Source of the DNA: Mastigamoeba balamuthi
Taxonomy: Eukaryota; Evosea; Mastigamoebida; Mastigamoebidae
Length of the DNA: 64,000 nucleotides
Reading direction: 5' to 3'
NCBI GenBank assembly: GCA_902651635.1
Contig: CACRSC010000068.1
Coordinates: forward strand, 397,494 to 461,493
Positions 1 to 9,211 of this stretch are shown in pieces. Both the position numbers and the translations under genes were made by a program. How positions within the stretch are numbered: the stretch's first letter is position 1; each line of letters begins with the position of its first letter. The notes below the pieces were generated by a model that was given only the letters and a program-made list of their open reading frames with translations, searched no databases and was not told where the DNA came from.

Positions 1-278
1 GCCAACGCGTTCGAAGACGTCCTACAAAGAGAACGCATACCCGACCCAGCTCCCCTCGTGCGCCACGTGCCCTGCCCCCGCCCCCCACCCTCTTGTTTTC
101 CTCACCGCGTCTTTCGCGTCGTTTTTCGCGCTCCCGCCGGGTTCCCCTCAGGCACCGGCCCTGCTCAGTGCCCGGGTCTCCCGCACCGGCTCCCACGCGA
201 TTCGCGCTGCCCAAGCCGTCCAGGGCGCCCACGCCACCGCAGGGCAGCGGTTTCGTGCCGGTTCCGTCGCGTAACGCG

Positions 279-2579
279 ATGCGGTTCTGCGCCGCCGAGA
301 CGAGAGAGCCGGCGGGCCAGCAGGTGCTGGCGCAGGGAGCGCGGCCTCTGGAGCCTGCGCTGGACTGCCCGCCGGACCCTCCTGTGGTCTTCCCGCTGAC
401 GCGGCACGTGCTGTGGTCAGTACAGAACTTGTCACACGCCGGGACTCGAACCCCGGACCTCGCAGTACTCAAGTTCTCCCCTCCCTTACTCTGCCGCAGG
501 GACACGACGCCGAGGGGCGCCGCGAGGTTGCTGGCGCCGGACGCACACGTACCTGAGCTCGTCGTCCACGCCGACGCAGTCTCCCGTCTGTGCGCACACG
601 CGTGCACGTCCCTGCTGCCCAACACGGCCGCAGTGCCCGTCGGCAGCCTCGTGGCCCGCCGCGTGCTCGGTGCTCAGCCTCCCCCGCTCGCTCCAAGCGT
701 GCGCGCTGACCCACTGTCCCCGCCCTCGCACCCGCACAGGCGAGCTGAGGTTCGAGCGCTACGACCCGGGCGTCTGCGGCCGTCCGGGCACTCTTGCGGT
801 GCGCCTCGAGGGCGACGTCCCCGTCTGCGCGTACACGCGCGCTGCAGAGCCCCCCGCGGGCGCCCCGGCTGCTCCCTCACCGCTGTCGCCCGTCGAGGAC
901 GCGTCGTTTGCCCGCGAGCACGCGGAGAGGTGCCGTGCGGGCGGCTCTGCAGCCGCGGACTACCAGCACGCGCGCGCAGAGGTCTCGTGCGCGTCGTCGT
1001 CGTCGTCGTCGGGCGAGGGCGCGGTCGTCAGGGTCGTGCTGCTGACCCCCTCGCTCTCGTTCTCGCTGTCGCCCGTGGTCTCGCCGCGCATTCTGCCCAC
1101 CGCGTTCTACTCGGACGCGCTGTGGCGCTGCAGGCCCTGCTCGGGGTGCGCCACGGCCAGCGCTTCTGCGGGCGGTTCCCTCCGGTTTCTGACGGTTCCG
1201 CGCAGGTTCCTGACGATGGACCAGTCGCGCAAGATCGTCGTGGTCGGGGAGGGCAGCGCGCTGGCGGGCTCGGCGCCGCTGGTGGGCGTGTGGGTCCGCG
1301 GGGCATCGTCCGCGGACGACCGCAACGTCTGGGCCGCGTGCTGCAGGTTCTCGCTGAGCTCGTCTGTGCGCGACAGGGCCACCGCGCGGTGCGCCGAGAC
1401 GGGACAGCCCGTCTTCCTCGTTCTGCTCCTGCCGTCGCGCGGCGCCGAGCCCCTCGTGCTTCAGTGCTACACGCAGTCGGGCCCTCTGCCATACACCAAG
1501 TTCGAGGCGACTGTGCGCGTTCCAGCGGGCACGCGGGCGCCAGTCCGGGCGCGGCTCGCCCTTCCAGAGGTCGAGCGAGTCCTGCGCGACCAATGCGCCC
1601 CGCAGCGGCGACAGGAGGACCCTCTGGTGGTGGCGCAGCAGCCCCAGGAGATGGCTCGGCCACAAACGTCCTGCCTGCCCGAGGTAGCCGAGGACGACTT
1701 CTACGGCGCCACGCCAGCAGTGTCGCCAGTCCGCGAGCGCCGGCAGCCGCGGGAGCAGCAGCAGCAGCAGATTGTCCTGCAGGCCGAGCAGCTGCAGGCG
1801 GCGCTGGCGCCTCTGGTGCAGCCGCTCGTCGAGCAGATCCGCCAGCTCCAGCAGCAGGTCCTACAGCTCACGCAGGACCTCGCGACCCAGAAGCAGGCCA
1901 CTGCCGCCGCCGTCGAAGCGCGCTTGGCGCAGGAGGCCGACCAGCGGCAGCAGCAGCAGAGGGCCTCTGTTGGCGTCAACACGAGCGTCACTCCGAGCAG
2001 GTCGAGACCATTGCAGCAGCAGACGTCTGCGGCACCTCAGCAGGCGGCAATGAGGACGCCGAGGGCACNCCGAGCAGGTCGAGACCATTGCAGCAGCAGA
2101 CGTCTGCGGCACCTCAGCAGGCGGCAATGAGGACGCCGAGGGCACAGAGGACAGCGCAGCAGCGACGGACGCCGCGCGGGGACGAGTCGCCCACGCTGGC
2201 AGCGGCGCAGTCGCGTGCGGAGCTCGAACAGCAGCGCCACGACGCTGCGGTGGCGTCCAAGTGCAAGTACCCGCCCGTCTTCAGCCCGCGCAAGAGCCCG
2301 TCGGTGCTGGCGTCGCTCTCGCGGACAGCAGCCAAGCGGGCGGACAAGGCAGAGACGCCCCGGGGCCCCGGGCGGAGGGAGACGATCGTGGCGACGGCTG
2401 TGGCGGTGGCCGAGGGAAGCGGGAGGCACCGGCAGCAGAGGGAGGAGAGGCAGAGGGGGCGAGCCAGGAGGGACGAGTCGTTTGCAGAGGCCGACACGCA
2501 CATCGTGGTGCCCAAGCTGGGCGCCAACTGGCTCGACGACACGCTGCTCCTCGACGAGCAGGACACGGCGGCCCTCTGA
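279..2579 (+). CDS. STIL: STIL/Ana2/SAS-5-like centriole duplication protein
   Basis: Predicted centriole/basal-body assembly factor. In the animal family, STIL binds PLK4 and SAS-6 to start procentriole formation. I start at ATG 279. Exon 1 ends at 415, intron 416-499, exon 2 500-669, intron 670-739, then a long exon. Spliced residues match the STIL N-terminal domain in order: FPLTRHVLWDTTP (STIL FPKSRFVLWDPTP), GELRFERYDPG (DRFDPG), and RFLTMDQSRK followed by PLVGVWVRG (YLTMDETRK, PLVGIWLSG), then VWAACCRF. The second half is Gln-rich with a predicted coiled coil around 1770-1900, like the STIL/Ana2 oligomerisation helix. The C-terminus is acidic (WLDDTLLLDEQDTAAL). An N at 2069 sits inside a 77-bp direct duplication (1993-2146) that breaks the frame; reading through a single copy restores it. 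The start is less certain than the domain call. Confidence 0.8.
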   Translation: MRFCAAETREPAGQQVLAQGARPLEPALDCPPDPPVVFPLTRHVLWSVQNLSHAGTRTPDLAVLKFSPPLLCRRDTTPRGAARLLAPDAHVPELVVHADAVSRLCAHACTSLLPNTAAVPVGSLVARRVLGAQPPPLAPSVRADPLSPPSHPHRRAEVRALRPGRLRPSGHSCGAPRGRRPRLRVHARCRAPRGRPGCSLTAVARRGRVVCPRARGEVPCGRLCSRGLPARARRGLVRVVVVVVGRGRGRQGRAADPLALVLAVARGLAAHSAHRVLLGRAVALQALLGVRHGQRFCGRFPPVSDGSAQVPDDGPVAQDRRGRGGQRAGGLGAAGGRVGPRGIVRGRPQRLGRVLQVLAELVCARQGHRAVRRDGTARLPRSAPAVARRRAPRASVLHAVGPSAIHQVRGDCARSSGHAGASPGAARPSRGRASPARPMRPAAATGGPSGGGAAAPGDGSATNVLPARGSRGRLLRRHASSVASPRAPAAAGAAAAADCPAGRAAAGGAGASGAAARRADPPAPAAGPTAHAGPRDPEAGHCRRRRSALGAGGRPAAAAAEGLCWRQHERHSEQVETIAAADVCGTSAGGNEDAEGXPSRSRPLQQQTSAAPQQAAMRTPRAQRTAQQRRTPRGDESPTLAAAQSRAELEQQRHDAAVASKCKYPPVFSPRKSPSVLASLSRTAAKRADKAETPRGPGRRETIVATAVAVAEGSGRHRQQREERQRGRARRDESFAEADTHIVVPKLGANWLDDTLLLDEQDTAAL
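1993..2146. repeat. 77-bp direct duplication around an N: probable unmerged contig overlap
   Basis: Positions 1993-2068 recur at 2070-2146, separated by the single N at 2069. Both copies lie in the Gln-rich part of the STIL-like gene and encode the same peptide (beginning PSRSRPLQQQTSAAP). The offset is 77 bp, not a multiple of three, so the gene is out of frame as written. Using either copy alone gives one continuous frame to the stop at 2579. This points to an assembly artefact rather than biology. Confidence 0.85.
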
Positions 2580-2855
2580 GCAGGGCCGGCGCAAACGCAG
2601 CCACACACGCCAGCACAGTGCCAACCAACACCACCAACACCCCCTCGCGCGAGAGCGTAGTCAGCAAACATCGTGTAGTCTCTGTTCCCTTGCACCGCCC
2701 ACGCCCACGTGCGGACTGCACACGGACGGTCCTGCAGGCCCACCCGGCAGGCAGAAGACAGCAGCGGCCCAGCGGCAACATTGCGAGCACGAACGCAGCA
2801 GTGAATTCGATGAATCCAAGATTGCCAGCACGCAAGGGGCGCCACAGGGGCCGCG

Positions 2856-3314
2856 TCACTTGGCACAGAAGAAGTCCACGAGGCGCTTCTCTGCCGGGGC
2901 ACGGGGCGCGGGGGAGGCACGTGTCCTGCGTGTCCCCGCGAGTGCGCCAGGCGCACCGATCCATCTCTGGAGGAGGAGGTCCTCGGCGACGCCCGCGACG
3001 GCGCTGCACGCCACAAACACCTGCACGAGGCCCGTGCGGGCAGCGACACGCGTGGCCAGGCCCTCGGCAAAGTCGGGCGTGGCGCCGGGGACGAGCGCCC
3101 CCGCGGCACCGCTGCTGCTGCCGCTGCCGTCGTAGAGGCGGGTCACGGCGCCGCCGCAGAAGGCGTCGATTTCGCAGAGGCGGCGCGAGTCGTCGCCCGC
3201 CCAGAGGAACGCCAGCGGGGCCGTGCGCGAGCGCATCGCGAGGAAGTGCACGGGGCGGTTCGACTGGTGGTAGACCTCGGTCCACTGCCGCACGTCGAAG
3301 CCCTTCTGGTCCAT
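2856..3314 (-). CDS. PSMG4: Proteasome assembly chaperone 4-like protein (PSMG4/PAC4)
   Basis: Single-exon protein of about 152 residues starting at ATG 3314. PSMG4 pairs with PSMG3 to help build the 20S proteasome alpha ring in the cytosol. The order of conserved blocks fits the family: PVHFLAMRSRTAPLAFLWAG resembles the human HFHVMRLTDSLFLWVGA strand pair, and GLATRVAARTGLVQVFVACS resembles GLAQRLARKTNKQVFVSYN, followed by a C-terminal helix. Length is close to the human protein (123 residues) plus a Ser/Gly-rich loop in the middle and a basic tail. It is convergent with the STIL-like gene, with about 275 bp between stops. The family is short and divergent, so I hold the call at moderate confidence; a profile search would settle it. 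Confidence 0.7.
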   Translation of the reverse strand: MDQKGFDVRQWTEVYHQSNRPVHFLAMRSRTAPLAFLWAGDDSRRLCEIDAFCGGAVTRLYDGSGSSSGAAGALVPGATPDFAEGLATRVAARTGLVQVFVACSAVAGVAEDLLLQRWIGAPGALAGTRRTRASPAPRAPAEKRLVDFFCAK

Positions 3315-3427
3315 CACGACAGGCAGAACAAAGCGACAACACAGGGCCGATTCTACGCAAGATACCCCGAGGGTCTGTTCTGCCTGCTGCGCTCAACTTG
3401 CAAGCATCGTTATTATTTATTGCAGAT

Positions 3428-3499
3428 TCCGAAGTGGTGTAGTTGGTAACATAAGCGGCTCTCACCTGCTTGCCCCGGGTTCGATTCCCGGCTTCGGAA
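3428..3499 (+). tRNA. tRNA-Glu (anticodon CTC)
   Basis: Full cloverleaf without intron. Acceptor arms TCCGAAG (3428-3434) and CTTCGGA (3492-3498) pair, the T arm is CCGGG-TTCGATT-CCCGG, and the anticodon loop CTCTCAC places CTC at positions 34-36. The discriminator base is A (3499). It lies in a short AT-richer spacer between the PSMG4-like and M28 genes. Confidence 0.93.
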
Positions 3500-3791
3500 C
3501 TTTTTCTACCAGCCCATTTCCAGCTATTCTCGCATTTGGATTTCATATTGGTTTTTCGATGTGATGAAGATGTACTGTGCTGCTATGCCTTGCCTTCCTC
3601 ACCTGTTTGTGTAGATAAGATAGAAAACAAATCCGATCGAATCGTATAAGATTGCGCTCCTTTGGTCTTTGGAGAAACGCGCGGGGGGCCGTGCAATTGA
3701 TTCTGGGAAATTCTCTTGAAGATCATCAGGGATTAATGCCCGATTTTCTTGTTTTTTCTTCATTCACAACTGCGCAACCTCCGTGCCACTG

Positions 3792-5070
3792 ATGACCGAC
3801 CCCTTCGCCGCGTACGCGCACTACGTCGTCGATTCCGCGCGCCGCGTCGTCGAGTCCTGCGGGCCGCGCGCGCCGGGCAGCCCCGAGGAGGCCTCGGCAG
3901 CCGAGTTCGTGCGGTCCGAGCTCGCGTCTCTCCGCCAGCTGCGCCAGCCGCCCGTCGTCGAGCGCTTCGACGTGCACCCCGCGTCGTTCTACGGCTACAT
4001 GCCCTACTCGGCGGCCCTCGCCCTCGCCTCCATGGCCCTCTACTGGCTCTCGTGCCCCGTCCTCTCGTGGATCTGCGGCGTCGCGGCCTTCGTCCCGGGC
4101 CTCTTCATCGTCCGCTCCGGCTCCGCCCCCCCCGCTGCGTCGCTCTGACGTCATTTCCGGTCGGTTCTGCGGGCAGACGCTGATGTACTCGACGGTGTTC
4201 GACCCGCTGTTCCCGCGGAGGACGTCGCAGAACGTCGTGGCAGAGTTCGTGCCCGCGGGCTGCACGGGGGTGCCGCGGCGGACGATCATCGTCAGCGGCC
4301 ACGTCGACAGTGCGTGGCGCTGGCGCTACGTGAGCCGCGGGCCCGTCCCCACGGTCCTCTTCGGCGCCTCGGGCCTCGTCTCGCTCGTCTGGTGCTGCGT
4401 CGCGACGCTGCCGCTGTGGTCGCTGCCCGCGTGGGTCGCGGCCCTCGCGCACCTCGTGCTCGTCCCGGGCACCATCGGCTGGTCGCTCTTTGTCGACAGC
4501 TCCACGGTCGTGCCCGGCGCCAACGACAACCTCTCGGGCACGTTCGCGGCCGTCGCGGTGGCGCGGATGGTCTCGGACGGGTTCCTCGCGCTGAGCAACG
4601 CGCGGCTCGTCGTGCTCGCCACGGGCTCCGAGGAGGCGGGCCTGCGCGGCGCCAAGGCCTACGCCGCGGCCCACGCGCGGCAGCTGGCGTCCGAGGGCGA
4701 GGTCGCCTTCGTCGCGCTCGAGACGCTGCGCGACAGGCCCGACCTCGCGGTCATGCACGGCGACCTGCACAACTTCGTGCGCTGCGACTCGCGCCTCTGC
4801 GCCCACGCGCACGCGGCGGCGTCCGAGGCCGGCGTCCGCGTCGACGCGCGCGGGGTCTGGTTCGGCGCGAGCGACTCTGCGGCGTTTGCGCAGGCCGGTG
4901 TGCCGTCGGTGTGCATCGCGGCGATGGACCCGTCGCCTGCGCGGTACTACCACACGCTCGCAGACACGCCCGACAACATGGACCAGGACTGCGTCCGCGA
5001 CGCGCTCAAGATCGTCGCGGGGCTCGTCCGGCGCTTCGACGAGCGCGGTCTCGAGCCCGCTTCAGCGTGA
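3792..5070 (+). CDS. M28-family zinc metallopeptidase with membrane segments
   Basis: Predicted Zn-dependent aminopeptidase. I start at ATG 3792. An intron at 4110-4176 (GTCCGC...GGGCAG) joins GLFI to TLMYST in frame. The M28 ligand series is complete and in order: SGHVDSAW (His and Asp), PGANDNLSG (bridging Asp), TGSEEAGLRGAKAY (catalytic and zinc Glu), a later Asp in VMHGDLHN, and YHTLADTPDNMD (His). Two hydrophobic stretches flank the first ligand: the end of exon 1 (SAALALASMALYWLSC onward) and after HVDSAW (VLFGASGLVSLVWCC onward). The enzyme is therefore probably membrane-embedded rather than a soluble secreted aminopeptidase. About 400 residues. No signal peptide seen. The substrate cannot be told from sequence. 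Confidence 0.85.
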
Positions 5071-5168
5071 CGGAGTCGGGTGTCTCTCTCCTCTGCTCAC
5101 TAAACCACAGTGAATCGGACCACAGACAGCTCTCTATGTGCAATTGCTTATCTCCCGGCGTGAGTCGC

Positions 5169-6907
5169 TCAGAGACGAGCGACCAAGGCGAGAAGCGAGA
5201 GACAAGCCCAGGGCGCGAAGCAGTCAGATACTCTCACAGCTAAGGACGAGGAAGAGCTACCTGAAGGGCAGGACTCGTACGGGTTGGAGTTCAAGGAGAA
5301 CCAGCTCTGCAGAAGCTTCTGGCGCTCTGTCGGCGTCCTGGCGGGCGCCATGTCTGTCCTGTTCTCTGTGTGCTCGACGCTCCAGCCGTTCCACTCGCGG
5401 AACGCGTGGTAGATCCAGTGCCACCCGTGCTCCTCAAACACCTCGATGCAGTCCCTGATGTACCTGTACGCGCTGTTGTTCGGAGCCCACCTGATCGCTG
5501 AGAACTCCCCCACGACGACTGGCAGGAGTACCGTGAGAAGCGCGCGAGGGAGGACACCTCGAGGGCGGCGCGAGCGCACTCGGGACCGTGAAGGTGTCGC
5601 TGAATGCCTTCGCCACTGCCAGGGACTTTCGTATCATCGTGATGTCCCACGTGGTGTCCGAGTCGCAGGCCATCCTCGAAGGGTAATCGGTCTCCGGGAC
5701 GTCGAGAACGCCCTGGTGCGTGAAGCACATCGGGGTGTACATGTGCAGTGTGTAGATCACCTTGTCGACAGGCACTGGCAGTTCTGGCGGGTAGTTTGGA
5801 CCTCCCCAGTTGTCGAACGAGACGACGATGGGCCTCTGCGGGTCCACCGCCCTGGGCCCTGGCCACCCGCTCTGCCAGCTCAGGCCAGCTGATAGCCCCT
5901 GGATGCCCGATGTTGTTGGCGAATACGGGCTCGTTGAGGAGGTCGAACGCCCACATCCACTCATACTCGCCCTTGTACCGCTCCGCGATGCGCTCCCACA
6001 GCTCCACGAACGCGTCCTGCATCCCGCGGTTGTACTGCAGCTCGCACAGCCGCTCTGGGCTCGGCGTGCAGTTGCCGGGGCACTCGTGCATGTCGAGGAG
6101 CACTTTGATGCCCTGCGCCCTCGCCGTGTCGCGCGTGGCGTCGACCCAGTTGTCCAGGCTGCTGCGGATGATGGGCCACCACCTGCTCGTGTCGCGTGTC
6201 CGGATCAGCGGGTCGGTCAGCTGGAAGCGCACGACGTTGGCTCCCCAGCTCCCGAGGACCGTCAGAGAGCTCGCGCTGACTGTCTCGGCGACCATCGCGC
6301 CACGCAGCCTCGTGCTGACGCCAGAGAACCACTGCCAGCCCGTCGGGAGCTGCACGACCGTCACGTTGAGGGCGAAGAACTCTGCGCAGCCACTGGACTC
6401 CTGCAGGCCCAGGCTGACAACGATCCTCGACGGTGCCGTCGCGCTGTTGAAGAACGTCCACGTGTACGACAGCTGGCGCTGCTCGACATCGCCCCACACA
6501 GCCGGGTTGTCGTGGGTCGTGGCACCGCTGAGGGTCCGCGAGACCATGAACTTGAGGCCGTTCCACTCATGCTGCGGAACCGACACGTTGTGCGCTGCCA
6601 CGGTCACCGAGACGCTCAGGCGGACGGGCTGTGCGTCCGTCCACAGGGCGGGGTCGAGCTCTGTGGACACCATCGTGATGCCGGTGCCCCTCTGGCAGAC
6701 CCTGAGACCGGGCCCTGAGCCCCCGACGAGGCTGATGCCGTCAGCGTTGGCCCACCCGGTCCACTCGGAGCCCAGCGCGTCGCCCACTGAGCTGCCGGCG
6801 AATTCGTAGACCCGCTGGTGCCTGAGCGTGGGCCTGTACTGGGCCTGCGTCGCAGATACCACCAGCACCAGCACCAAAACCAGGTGGGGCAGAGCTGCAC
6901 GGGGCAT
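5169..6907 (-). pseudogene. GH5-type glycoside hydrolase copy 1, frameshifted
   Basis: Closely similar to the intact copy at 15479-17241. ATG 6907 opens a signal peptide (MPRAALPHLVLVLVLVVS), then about 180 residues of beta-rich N-terminal domain, then a GH5 barrel. Visible GH5 landmarks: LLDMHECPGNC, FDLLNEPVF (NEP, acid/base Glu), LHMYTPMC, and VVVGEFSAIRW (nucleophile Glu). An intron at 5579-5519 (61 nt, donor GTGCGC) joins TVP to IVVGEF. The tail is Ser-rich then hydrophobic (a possible GPI signal or membrane tail). Compared with copy 2, two bases (GT) are missing near 5855, between the NEP and HMY motifs, shifting the frame. It is a recent pseudogene or has a sequencing indel; the flanks are otherwise open and well conserved. 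GH5 members usually cleave beta-glucans or mannans; the substrate is unknown here. Confidence 0.8.
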
Positions 6908-7813
6908 GGTTCTCGGTTCGGCACTGCACGGTTGATAGAGTCTGCAATTTCCTGTGATGACTCACCGCTGCATATCTTCCCCCCAGGCCGGGCCTGTCAG
7001 CGACCAGCTGATTAGATAGTTCGTAGTGGATCTTTGCCCCTAGTAGGAAACCACGCCGTTGCATGCGCCTGGGGCAGAGTGTTTGCACCGACCCCGCTGC
7101 TCCACCGCATCATTGCATCCAGCCCGGCGACAATGGAAGAGAGGAGCACGCATCGCACCCTGTAACTGCACAGAGGGGTTCCTCTGCGGGGGAGTGGTCC
7201 ACACGAGGCCCTGAGGACAGGACAGAGCGCGCTCTACGTGCCTTCTAGGGACTGTAGGTGATGCCCATGGCTCGACCACGCGCACAGGACAATATTTGCA
7301 GTTATGCAAGTGCTCATGGACGCTTGCTTGCCTTTTTCAAGGGTACGCCATCGGCAGCTCGTGAGACAAAGCGGCGTTGCGTTGTTCGTCTAGTCAGAAG
7401 TTGCCTCACGATTCGTCTTCGCGTCTGCGCCCTGCCACCAAAGCTGGTGTCTGCGGGCCCACCACTCCCTTTGGGGCATCGACATCTCATGAGCAGAATT
7501 CGGTGGGCACCCCCCTCCCTCCCCCCGACACGATCTCGACCAGCGTTCTGCGCTGCATTTTTTGTTGTAATCAACACCCTCCTCTGCGGACACCCAAACA
7601 CAGCCAACGGCCGAGGAAGCGGAACAGAATGCGAATGCACTCGAACCGACGTCACCAGGCCATCTCGCTGACGTGCTACGCCAACGAGAAATCCGGCAAG
7701 ACCCGCACGGAACCGCCTCACTCTGCTAACGGACCCAGCGAACAGCACAGAGCACAGCAGAACAGCACACAGCGGCACAGCGCCCAACAGCGTCTCCTCA
7801 GACCCGCCAGCCC
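6908..7813. other. Intergenic, no gene recognised
   Basis: About 900 bp between the divergent GH5 copy 1 and the Gln-rich gene. I see no recognisable domain, RNA or repeat. It must include both upstream regions. The last 150 bp become CA/AGC-rich, as in a 5' leader. Confidence 0.5.
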
Positions 7814-8694
7814 ATGTCGTGGGATCAACAGCAGCAGCAGCAGCAGCAGCAGGGGGGGTTCGGGTACGCGGGCAAGGTGGGGCCGCTGCCGCTGCTGGGG
7901 ATGCCGGGGCCCATGGCGGCGCTGGCGCAGGCGCGGCTGTCGGTGTCGTCGCTGGCGGCCACGCGGCTGGCGGCCCCGGGCACGGCGGCCACCCTCGACC
8001 CCCTCATCGCCCAGACGGTCCTCTACGAGCACGTCCTCGCCCAGTGCTGCCTCTGCTCGGCGCAGGGCAGGCCGCCAGTCCCCGACGCCACGTCACCGGC
8101 CACGTCGGCCACGCAGCAGCAGCAGCAGGCGGCCGCGGCGCAGGTGGACCAGCAGGCCGTGGCGCAGGCGGTCACGGCCGCCCTGGAGCCCCTCGTGCGG
8201 GCCGTGCAGGCCCTGGGCACCGAGCTCAGGATGTACGTGCGAGAATCAAATTCAATTTAAATTCAACTTCACATTGAAATTCCGACCCAGTTGATTCTCG
8301 AGAATTCTCGAAAAAAGGGGCAATATCACGCGAGTGCGCAAATATCGGGAACTATCTATGGATTCGTTCTTTGACGCACTGGCCGATAACCCCACACGGC
8401 ACAAAACTCGACTGACTGGGTGGCATCGGCGACCCCACCGCCAGAGAGGCGAGGAACGCGTACGCTCGGGAGGTGAACGCGCGGTGCGACGAGGAGGGGG
8501 ACGAGCTGGAGCCGCTGGCCAACAGCAGCGGGATGCAGCCGGGCACGGGGGTCGCGTTCCCGCGCACGCGGGGCGACCTCGAGCGCCTCAGCCCCGAGCG
8601 CTGCGCGGCCCTCGCCCAGTTCTACGAGCTCCCCGCTGTGCCCGGCCGCTCCCTGCTCGACGCCCTGCGCAGGTTCATCTGCACCATCCCCTGA
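7814..8694 (+). CDS. Gln-rich small protein, unrecognised
   Basis: Not recognised. ATG 7814 is followed by a (CAG)n tract giving nine Gln. Exon 1 ends at about 8235 at a GTGCGA donor (after ELRMY). A T/A-rich intron of about 210 nt ends near 8446, and exon 2 encodes ARNAYAREVNARCDEEGDEL and a C-terminus ending FICTIP at 8694. Total is about 220 residues. The central part (AQAVTAALEPLVRAVQALGTEL, shown here in separate pieces VAQAVTAALEPL and VRAVQALGTEL) is helical, and a second poly-Gln run precedes it. This resembles the style of Q-linker plus coiled-coil scaffold proteins. The exact acceptor is a judgement between several nearby AGs. Confidence 0.55.
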
Positions 8695-8835
8695 GTCCTC
8701 CCTGAGTGTGCATCGCACGGCAGCCCCCTGAATGCGAGTGTGTGTGACTGTGTGGCTCGCATGTTCTGTCTGCTGCATGATGCACCTGTCTTGGGCTAGA
8801 GCCATCAGCATAGCCGCCTGGCCTTTCTGATTTGA

Positions 8836-9020
8836 TCAGGTCCGGCACTCTTGCGAGTCGAGGTGAATTACTTTGCACATGCCAGCGCCCGCGTGTGTGT
8901 GTGCGGATGTGGCCCGTACGGGAGCGTCATCACAGTGCGGGACTGGTTGAGGCAGTGAGAGAATGCTGCACCGCACCTGAGAAAGCCACAAAAACCAGAC
9001 ACCCGATTGTCCGGGAGACA
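8836..9020. repeat. Dispersed repeat, copy 1 (about 185 bp)
   Basis: Resembles 12146-12325 in the same orientation. Shared blocks include CTCTTGCGAGTCGAG, CCGTACGGGAGCGTC, CAGTGCGGGACT and CTGAGAAAGCCACA. By eye the identity is roughly three quarters. The two copies bracket the metallophosphatase gene at 9212-11985. No open frame is conserved between them. Confidence 0.75.
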
Positions 9021-9211
9021 CACTCAGGTGGAATCCAATTTCCCTTGCAAACATAAGACCCCCGGAGTTCGTCTTACCACGGTGTCTGCAGTGCAATGCT
9101 TCCTACATTCCTGCACTTGTCCCTTCGTTTGCAGTGTTTCTTGCTTGAAGTATCCATCTGTGGTTGGTATGATCAGATGATGGCTCCTTCTCAGCGGTAC
9201 TCCGTACCCAC

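Noticed and set aside
8836-9020. Possible structured RNA gene in the dispersed repeat
   Set aside because: No snRNA, SRP or RNase P signature found on either strand; conservation between copies is not helix-patterned by eye.
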